Assembly: GCF_004014715.1 (NCBI RefSeq)
Contig: NZ_CP034835.1
Coordinates: 2,294,001 to 2,358,000, forward strand
DNA length: 64,000 nt
Origin: Pseudoalteromonas sp. R3
GTDB lineage: Bacteria > Pseudomonadota > Gammaproteobacteria > Enterobacterales > Alteromonadaceae
Direction: 5' to 3'
A program made the position numbers and the translations under genes. Below the pieces are notes generated by a model, which was given only the letters and a program-made list of their open reading frames with translations, did no database searches and was not told the DNA's origin. The first letter of the stretch is position 1; each line of letters starts with the position of its first letter. Shown here one piece after another: positions 58,272 to 64,000 of this stretch.

Positions 58272-58979
58272 CTAGAACGATGCAGGCAACTTGCCAGCGG
58301 CAATCGCCTCTTGAACCAAAGTGGTTACTTTCGCAAACACTTGTTCTGCATCCAGTTCAGTAGTATCGACCACAATAGCATCTTCCGCAGGCACCAAAGG
58401 CGCGACTTTGCGGTTCATATCACGGTCATCACGAGCTTCAATCTCGCTTAAAAGACCATCTAGTGTAACATCCAGGCCTTTATCCTTCAACTCCAGATAA
58501 CGACGCTTTGCACGCTCTTGTGCACTGGCTGTTAAATAAATTTTCAATTCAGCTTTTGGGAAAACGATAGTGCCCATATCTCTGCCATCGGCAATCAGAC
58601 CACTTTCACTGCGAAATGCTCTTTGGCGACGCAGTAGCGCTTCACGAACCCGGGGTAATGCGGCTATTTTTGACGCGGCTGCGCCCACTTCCTCATTACG
58701 TATGGTATGTGTAACGTCCTCACCTTCGAGGATCACTTTAATTTTTTTCGTAACGCCGTCGATTGGAAACTGAACATCCAGATTCGCGGCCAGAGGAACT
58801 AAAGCCTCTTCGTTATCGAGTGCAATATGATGATGAATAGCGGCCAAAGATAAAACGCGATAAATAGCGCCACTATCCAACACGTCCCAATCGAGCTTTT
58901 CGGCAAGTAAACGACAAACCGTTCCTTTTCCTGAGCCGCTTGGACCGTCTACGGTGATTACTGGCATTACAGCCTGCAT
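58272..58979 (-). CDS. cmk: Cytidylate kinase
   Basis: Phosphorylates CMP and dCMP. P-loop [24 protein letters not shown] and [11 protein letters not shown] are visible. 235 residues. GGAGG lies 5 nt before the ATG at 58979, favouring it over the internal ATG at 58967. Followed by rpsA, the usual order. Confidence 0.97.
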   Translation of the reverse strand: MQAVMPVITVDGPSGSGKGTVCRLLAEKLDWDVLDSGAIYRVLSLAAIHHHIALDNEEALVPLAANLDVQFPIDGVTKKIKVILEGEDVTHTIRNEEVGAAASKIAALPRVREALLRRQRAFRSESGLIADGRDMGTIVFPKAELKIYLTASAQERAKRRYLELKDKGLDVTLDGLLSEIEARDDRDMNRKVAPLVPAEDAIVVDTTELDAEQVFAKVTTLVQEAIAAGKLPASF

Positions 58980-59115
58980 TTAAACCTCCCGAAATGCACA
59001 CCAAAAATTAACGCCGGTATTATACGCAAGTTTGCTGAATAGATCCTTATTGACATGTAACTTTTTGTTTGATTTTAAATTTACAGCACAAAGAAGGTAG
59101 AGCCAAAAGGCATGA

Positions 59116-59148
59116 CAGGTAACCTGTTCGTCAGTAACAAGTTACCTG
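59116..59148 (-). terminator. Long hairpin between aroA and cmk
   Basis: 13-base arms CAGGTAACCTGTT (59116-59128) and AACAAGTTACCTG (59136-59148), paired except for one mismatch, around a 7-nt loop. No T run follows on the minus strand. The rest of the 219-base gap shows no gene; it probably also holds the cmk promoter. Confidence 0.45.
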
Positions 59149-59198
59149 AGAGTGGCCAAATATCAGTTATCTAAAACGACTAAACAGCCGGTTCGATG

Positions 59199-60476
59199 TT
59201 ACTGACTAACCGAAGACAAAACGTCAAAGTAAGTTGGAAAAGTTTTCGCCGTACAGCCCGGGTCGTTAATAATGACATCCACTCCACCTACAGCCACCAT
59301 GGAAAAACACATGGCAATACGGTGGTCATTATAGGTGTCGATCTCTGCCAGCTGAAATGTATCAGGCGGCGTGATTTCGATGAAATCGTGCCCTTCTGTT
59401 ACCGTTGCACCAACCTTCTTAAGCTCCGTTGCCATCGCGTACAAACGATCTGTTTCTTTCACACGCCAGTTATAGATATTACGAATTGCCGTTTTGCCTT
59501 TTGCAAACAAGGCAACGGTCGCTAATGTCATTGCAGCATCTGGAATCGCATTAGCGTCAATATCAACCCCGTTGAGCTCACCTTTACGCACCACAAGTTT
59601 TTCGTCGTACCAATCAATATCCGCTCCCACCTGCTCCATCACAGAAGCAAAGCCGATATCTCCCTGAACACTCTTACGCCCTACACCATTGATTTCGATT
59701 TCGCCACCTGCAATGGCTGCTGCGGCAATAAAATATGATGCCGATGATGCATCCCCTTCAACCATAATACTGCCAGGAGAAACATAGCCTTGCTGGCCTT
59801 TAACATGAAAGACCTGATAGTTGTCATGCTCAACAGTAACGCCAAATTGTGCCATTACACCCAGCGTGATATCTATGTAGGGCTTTGAGACCAGCTCACC
59901 TTTGATCCGGATGGTTGTATCTTTAACAAAAAGTGGAGCGGCCATAAGCAGTGCGGTCAAAAATTGACTTGATATGCTACCGTCTATTTCAACATCACCA
60001 CCTTCAATTGCACCTCCATTGACCTGCAGAGGTGGATAGTCTTTATTTTTCAGATATTTTATGTCGGCACCTAAAGTATGTAATGCGTCAACTAAGTGGC
60101 CAATGGGACGCTCCTCCATTCTGGGTTCACCTATCAAAGTGAACTGGCCCTTTGATGCCGCCAGTACGGCAGTCAGAGGCCTGAATGCAGTTCCCGCGTT
60201 ACCCAGAAACAAAGCTTCAGACGGGGTTTTGAAACGTCCACCCTGACCAAAAACACGAGCAGACGTCTTATCCGCATTTAACTCAACATTTACGCCCATC
60301 TCTGCAAGTGCTAACAACATATGACGTATATCGTCACTGTCGAGCAGATTGTTCACTTCTGTGACACCATCACACAAGGCTGCCAGTAACAGAACCCGGT
60401 TTGACAGGCTCTTAGATCCAGGCAAAGTAACGCTGCCGTTCACTTTGTTAATCGCGTTTAGCCTGAGTTGTTCCAT
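59199..60476 (-). CDS. aroA: 5-enolpyruvylshikimate-3-phosphate synthase
   Basis: Sixth step of the shikimate pathway. [33 protein letters not shown] and [17 protein letters not shown] are the diagnostic motifs; the [11 protein letters not shown] form is the class I, glyphosate-sensitive type. 425 residues. Its ATG overlaps the serC stop by one base. Confidence 0.98.
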   Translation of the reverse strand: MEQLRLNAINKVNGSVTLPGSKSLSNRVLLLAALCDGVTEVNNLLDSDDIRHMLLALAEMGVNVELNADKTSARVFGQGGRFKTPSEALFLGNAGTAFRPLTAVLAASKGQFTLIGEPRMEERPIGHLVDALHTLGADIKYLKNKDYPPLQVNGGAIEGGDVEIDGSISSQFLTALLMAAPLFVKDTTIRIKGELVSKPYIDITLGVMAQFGVTVEHDNYQVFHVKGQQGYVSPGSIMVEGDASSASYFIAAAAIAGGEIEINGVGRKSVQGDIGFASVMEQVGADIDWYDEKLVVRKGELNGVDIDANAIPDAAMTLATVALFAKGKTAIRNIYNWRVKETDRLYAMATELKKVGATVTEGHDFIEITPPDTFQLAEIDTYNDHRIAMCFSMVAVGGVDVIINDPGCTAKTFPTYFDVLSSVSQ

Positions 60477-61558
60477 CAGCTGTTCTCCTGAGCAAATTTT
60501 TCCATAAATGCGATCAAGGCTTTAATCCCTTCAATGGGCATCGCGTTGTAGATACTGGCTCGCATGCCGCCTACAAAACGGTGGCCTTCCAATGCAATCA
60601 GGCCATTTTCCTGCGCCTGTGCCAGGAACTCTTCATTCAATGTCTCATCGTGCAGCCAAAATGGTACATTCATCAAGGAGCGACAGTGTTTAGCAACTTT
60701 GTTCATATAGAAAGACGAGCTGTCGATGTAATCGTACAGAAGCGCTGCTTTTTCTTTATTATGTGCTTCCATCGCCTTAACACCACCAATAGACTCCAGA
60801 TATTTAAAGACCTCAGCGGCCAGGTACCAGGCAAACGTCGGTGGCGTGTTGTACATACTTTGCTGTTGCGCTTCAATTGCGTAATCCAGAATTGCAGGTC
60901 TTGGCAGACCTTTGCGCTCAAGCAGAGTCTTACGCACAATTGCAATGCTCAGCCCTGATGGGCCAATGTTTTTCTGTGCACCGGCGTAAATCAAATCAAA
61001 GTCGTCTACGTTCATTTCACGCGACAGGATATTTGAAGACATATCTGCGACAATCGGCGCGGTTGGATGCTTTGGTACCTCAAATAACTCTATGCCATCA
61101 ATGGTTTCATTAGGGCAATAGTGAATATATGCTGCATTTTCAGGTAAATCCCACTGTGACACAGGCAGCACATCGAAAACACCGTCCTGATCACGACGAA
61201 TATCAATCGCCTCTACCTGAGTGAATTTCTGACCTTCTTTGGTCGCACCACAGGACCAGATACCATTCTCAATGTAAACACCGGGCGCATCGTCCTGGTG
61301 CAAGTTAAGCGGCACTGCCGCAAAGTGGCCGCGACCACCACCGTGCATAAATAGCACCTCAAATTCATCTGAAATATTCATCAGACGGCGTAAACTTGCT
61401 TCACATTCACGGGCCAGCTCCAGAAATGGCGCTGAACGGTGACTGATCTCCATGACAGAGACGCCAAGGTTCTGCCAGTTAATAAATTCTTGTTGGGCTT
61501 TTTTCATAACAGCAGGAGGTAACATCGCCGGACCTGCACAAAAGTTATAAACGCTCAT
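60476..61558 (-). CDS. serC: Phosphoserine aminotransferase
   Basis: PLP enzyme of serine and pyridoxine synthesis. [18 protein letters not shown] is the family start, set at 61558 by [20 protein letters not shown] and the PLP lysine in [13 protein letters not shown] are present. 360 residues. Coupled to aroA, so serine and aromatic pathways are co-transcribed, as usual. Confidence 0.98.
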   Translation of the reverse strand: MSVYNFCAGPAMLPPAVMKKAQQEFINWQNLGVSVMEISHRSAPFLELARECEASLRRLMNISDEFEVLFMHGGGRGHFAAVPLNLHQDDAPGVYIENGIWSCGATKEGQKFTQVEAIDIRRDQDGVFDVLPVSQWDLPENAAYIHYCPNETIDGIELFEVPKHPTAPIVADMSSNILSREMNVDDFDLIYAGAQKNIGPSGLSIAIVRKTLLERKGLPRPAILDYAIEAQQQSMYNTPPTFAWYLAAEVFKYLESIGGVKAMEAHNKEKAALLYDYIDSSSFYMNKVAKHCRSLMNVPFWLHDETLNEEFLAQAQENGLIALEGHRFVGGMRASIYNAMPIEGIKALIAFMEKFAQENS

Positions 61559-61665
61559 AATTTCCTCATTCCAGTTTTTATACTGCACCAGGCAGTGTAT
61601 TTAATTATTTTTGTAAACGCACAGAACGTAATGTTGTGCGCTCACATTATGTCTGTCGAAATAAT

Positions 61666-61691
61666 AAAAAAGCGGCCTAAGCCGCTTTTTT
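61666..61691 (-). terminator. Terminator of gyrA
   Basis: GCGGC (61672-61676), loop CTAA, GCCGC (61681-61685) flanked by A6 and T6. Lies 13 nt past the gyrA stop on the minus strand. Confidence 0.88.
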
Positions 61692-61704
61692 ATCTTCCCC
61701 CAGA

Positions 61705-64000
61705 TTACTCTGGTGCCTGCTCTTCAGTGTCAGGCGTTTCAACAAGCTCAGCTTCCCCTTCCAGGGTATCGTCGATTTCAATCTCTTCGATACGTTGTAA
61801 ACCAACTACCTGCTCGTCGTCAACCGTTCTTATCAGGATAACACCCTGAGTATTACGTCCAACGGTAGATACCTCGTTGACTCGGGTACGTACCAAGGTG
61901 CCACGGTTAGAGATCAACATGATTTCGTCATTGTCCTGAACTTGTACAGCTCCAACCACACGACCATTACGCTCAGTCACCTTAATTGACACAACCCCCT
62001 GGGTTGCACGACTCTTCGCCGGATACTCCTCGAGTGGCGTGCGCTTACCATAACCGTTTTCGGTCACGGTCAGAATGGCGCCGTCATTCTTAGGTACAAT
62101 TAACGAAACAACTTTCACGTCATCAGGCATCTTAATACCGCGAACACCTGTCGCAGTACGACCCATAGGGCGCAGCGCCATCATTTCTTCACCTGTTTCA
62201 GGGTCAATCTTCACTTCACCGGTTTCTGAATCGCGCAGCTTCTCGTTGAAGCGAACAACTTTACCATGGTCAGTGAATAGCATGATGTCGTTTGTGCCAT
62301 CAGTGATATCTGCACCTATCAGGTTATCACCGTCATTCAGGTTAATAGCGATAATCCCGCTTGCACGTTGACGGCTGTATGCTGTCAATGGCGTCTTCTT
62401 CACTACACCATTGGCCGTCGCCATCAGTACAAATTTATCGTCTTCATACTGTTTAACCGGCAGAATCGTGGTGATACGCTCATCGGCTTCCAGCGGCAGT
62501 AAGTTAACAATTGGCTTACCACGTGCAGCACGTGATGCCAGTGGCAACTGATACACTTTCAGCCAGTACAGGCGCCCTGAGGTGGAGAAACACAAAATCG
62601 TATCGTGAGTGTTGGCAACCAGCAGACGTTCAATGAAGTCTTCATCCTTCATCTTAGTTGCAGCTTTACCTTTGCCGCCGCGACGCTGCGCTTCATAGTC
62701 AGACAGAGGCTGATATTTCACATAGCCTTCATGAGACAGGGTTACGACCACATCTTCTTCGTTGATCAAATCTTCCAGGCTAATATCGTGTGCTGCTGCT
62801 GAAATCTCTGTACGACGATCATCGCCATAGTTTTCTTTTATTTCCGCCAGCTCGTCACGGATCACTTCCATCAGACGATCTGGTGATGACAAAATAAATA
62901 GTAGCTCAGCAATTAAATCTAACAGCTCCTGGTATTCACCCAGGATCTTTTCGTGCTCAAGGCCTGTAAGCTTATGTAAGCGTAAATCAAGAATAGCCTG
63001 GGCCTGTTGCTCTGACAGATAGTACTGACCATCGCGGATCCCCAACTCAGCATCAAGCCAGTCTGGGCGTGCCACGTTCTCTTCACCAGCACGCTCCAGC
63101 ATAGAGCGCACAGAACCCAGCTCCCATGAACGTGCGGTTAGTGCTGCCTTTGCTTCTGCCGGAGTTGGTGACTTACGGATAAGTTCAATAATAGGGTCGA
63201 TGTTTGCCAGTGCAATCGCCAGACCTTCGAGCGTATGCGCTCGGTCGCGTGCTTTACGGAGGTCATAAACGGTACGACGCGTTACAACTTCACGACGATG
63301 CACAATAAAGGCTTCGAGCATTTCTTTTAGGTTGAAACACTTCGGCTGATTATTATCAAGTGCAACCATGTTGATACCAAACACAGTTTGCAGCTGGGTT
63401 TGGGCATACAGGTTGTTCAACACCACTTCGCCCACTTCACCACGCTTAATCTCAATAACGATACGCATACCGTCTTTGTCAGATTCGTCACGTAGTGCGC
63501 TAATCCCTTCCACCTTTTTGTCTTTAACCAGCTCGGCGATTTTCTCAATCAAACGTGCTTTGTTAACCTGATATGGGATCTCATTGACGATGATGGTTTC
63601 TTTGCCGGTTTTCTCGTCGGTTTCGATCTCTGCGCGGGCACGAATATAGACTTTACCACGGCCGGTTTTATAGGCCTGCTCGATGCCCTTCTTACCGTTG
63701 ATGATAGCTGCGGTTGGGAAATCCGGACCTGGGATATAATCAATCAGCTCATCGATAGTGATGTCAGGGTTTTGGATCACAGCCAGACAGCCGTTGATCA
63801 CTTCTGTCAGGTTATGAGGTGGAATGTTCGTTGCCATACCAACCGCGATACCAGACGAACCATTCACTAGCAGGTTAGGTACTTTTGTTGGCAGTACATC
63901 AGGAATTTGCTCTGTGCCATCATAGTTAGGCACATAGTCGACGGTTTCTTTGTCCAGATCGGCCAATAGCTCATGAGACATTTTAGCCATACGCACTTCG
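61705..64000 (-). CDS. gyrA: DNA gyrase subunit A, 5' end outside window
   Basis: The frame is open to the window edge; about the first 125 residues, including the active-site tyrosine and the quinolone-resistance region, are not present. Visible are [18 protein letters not shown], the DNA-wrapping beta-pinwheel C-terminal domain with GyrA box QRRGGKG, and an acidic tail ([16 protein letters not shown]). Works with GyrB to supercoil DNA. Ends before a terminator and is upstream of serC. Confidence 0.97.
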   Translation of the reverse strand, partial: EVRMAKMSHELLADLDKETVDYVPNYDGTEQIPDVLPTKVPNLLVNGSSGIAVGMATNIPPHNLTEVINGCLAVIQNPDITIDELIDYIPGPDFPTAAIINGKKGIEQAYKTGRGKVYIRARAEIETDEKTGKETIIVNEIPYQVNKARLIEKIAELVKDKKVEGISALRDESDKDGMRIVIEIKRGEVGEVVLNNLYAQTQLQTVFGINMVALDNNQPKCFNLKEMLEAFIVHRREVVTRRTVYDLRKARDRAHTLEGLAIALANIDPIIELIRKSPTPAEAKAALTARSWELGSVRSMLERAGEENVARPDWLDAELGIRDGQYYLSEQQAQAILDLRLHKLTGLEHEKILGEYQELLDLIAELLFILSSPDRLMEVIRDELAEIKENYGDDRRTEISAAAHDISLEDLINEEDVVVTLSHEGYVKYQPLSDYEAQRRGGKGKAATKMKDEDFIERLLVANTHDTILCFSTSGRLYWLKVYQLPLASRAARGKPIVNLLPLEADERITTILPVKQYEDDKFVLMATANGVVKKTPLTAYSRQRASGIIAINLNDGDNLIGADITDGTNDIMLFTDHGKVVRFNEKLRDSETGEVKIDPETGEEMMALRPMGRTATGVRGIKMPDDVKVVSLIVPKNDGAILTVTENGYGKRTPLEEYPAKSRATQGVVSIKVTERNGRVVGAVQVQDNDEIMLISNRGTLVRTRVNEVSTVGRNTQGVILIRTVDDEQVVGLQRIEEIEIDDTLEGEAELVETPDTEEQAPE

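Overview
The window reads as chromosomal DNA of a marine gammaproteobacterium of the Alteromonadales, most likely Pseudoalteromonas. The reasons are the gene orders ftsK-lolA-rarA-crcB-serS, gyrA-serC-aroA-cmk-rpsA-ihfB-lapA-lapB-pyrF and bioA/bioBFCD, the mfd-csiV pair, and the combination of secreted chitinase, collagenase-type and M43 proteases with two chemoreceptors. This placement rests on recognising proteins and synteny, not on a database search. No phage, insertion sequence, CRISPR array or rRNA was seen; one tRNA-Ser(TGA) is present.

Layout. 1-7.0 kb: ftsK, lolA, rarA, crcB and serS as an overlapping minus-strand operon, then lrp. 7.1-19.6 kb, mostly plus strand: ald (divergent from lrp), an HDOD protein, a minus-strand DUF4382 lipoprotein, a Cache chemoreceptor, a small PilZ-like protein, the agmatine-to-putrescine pair aguA-aguB, then mfd-csiV and a small BamE-like lipoprotein. 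19.7-26.1 kb, minus: a frameshifted M9 collagenase and a 1213-residue M43 metalloprotease with PKD, PPC-like and dockerin-like modules. 26.3-33.9 kb: a sugar-oxidation operon (Gfo/Idh/MocA oxidoreductase joined to a TIM-barrel isomerase, MFS transporter, Tat-exported small dehydrogenase subunit, GMC oxidoreductase, lipoprotein isomerase) facing a PAS-AraC regulator. 33.9-37.5 kb: accessory genes, including a tight operon of four small exported or membrane proteins of unknown function. 37.5-45.7 kb: a NIT-domain chemoreceptor, small genes, and the biotin operon bioBFCD, whose tail carries an ExbD-like gene and a Rof homologue; bioA is divergent and a clear BirA operator lies between. 45.8-53.8 kb: a KamA-family radical SAM enzyme, a P-loop kinase, asnS, a GH18 chitinase, fklB, tRNA-Ser, and a frameshifted yeast-type cytosine deaminase. 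54-64 kb, minus: pyrF, lapB, lapA, ihfB, rpsA, cmk, aroA, serC and the 3'-terminal part of gyrA, which runs off the window.

The most important technical observation is that four otherwise well-conserved genes (collagenase, lipoprotein isomerase, a small conserved protein, cytosine deaminase) are each broken by exactly one missing base, most often within or beside a run of identical bases. A fifth missing base would also explain the apparent fusion of two normally separate genes at 30.7-32.9 kb. This looks more like under-called homopolymers in the assembly than biological decay. The most interesting biology is the putative 3-keto-sugar cluster with its AraC regulator, the ExbD-like/Rof tail on the biotin operon, and the uncharacterised exported-protein operon with a membrane EF-hand protein.
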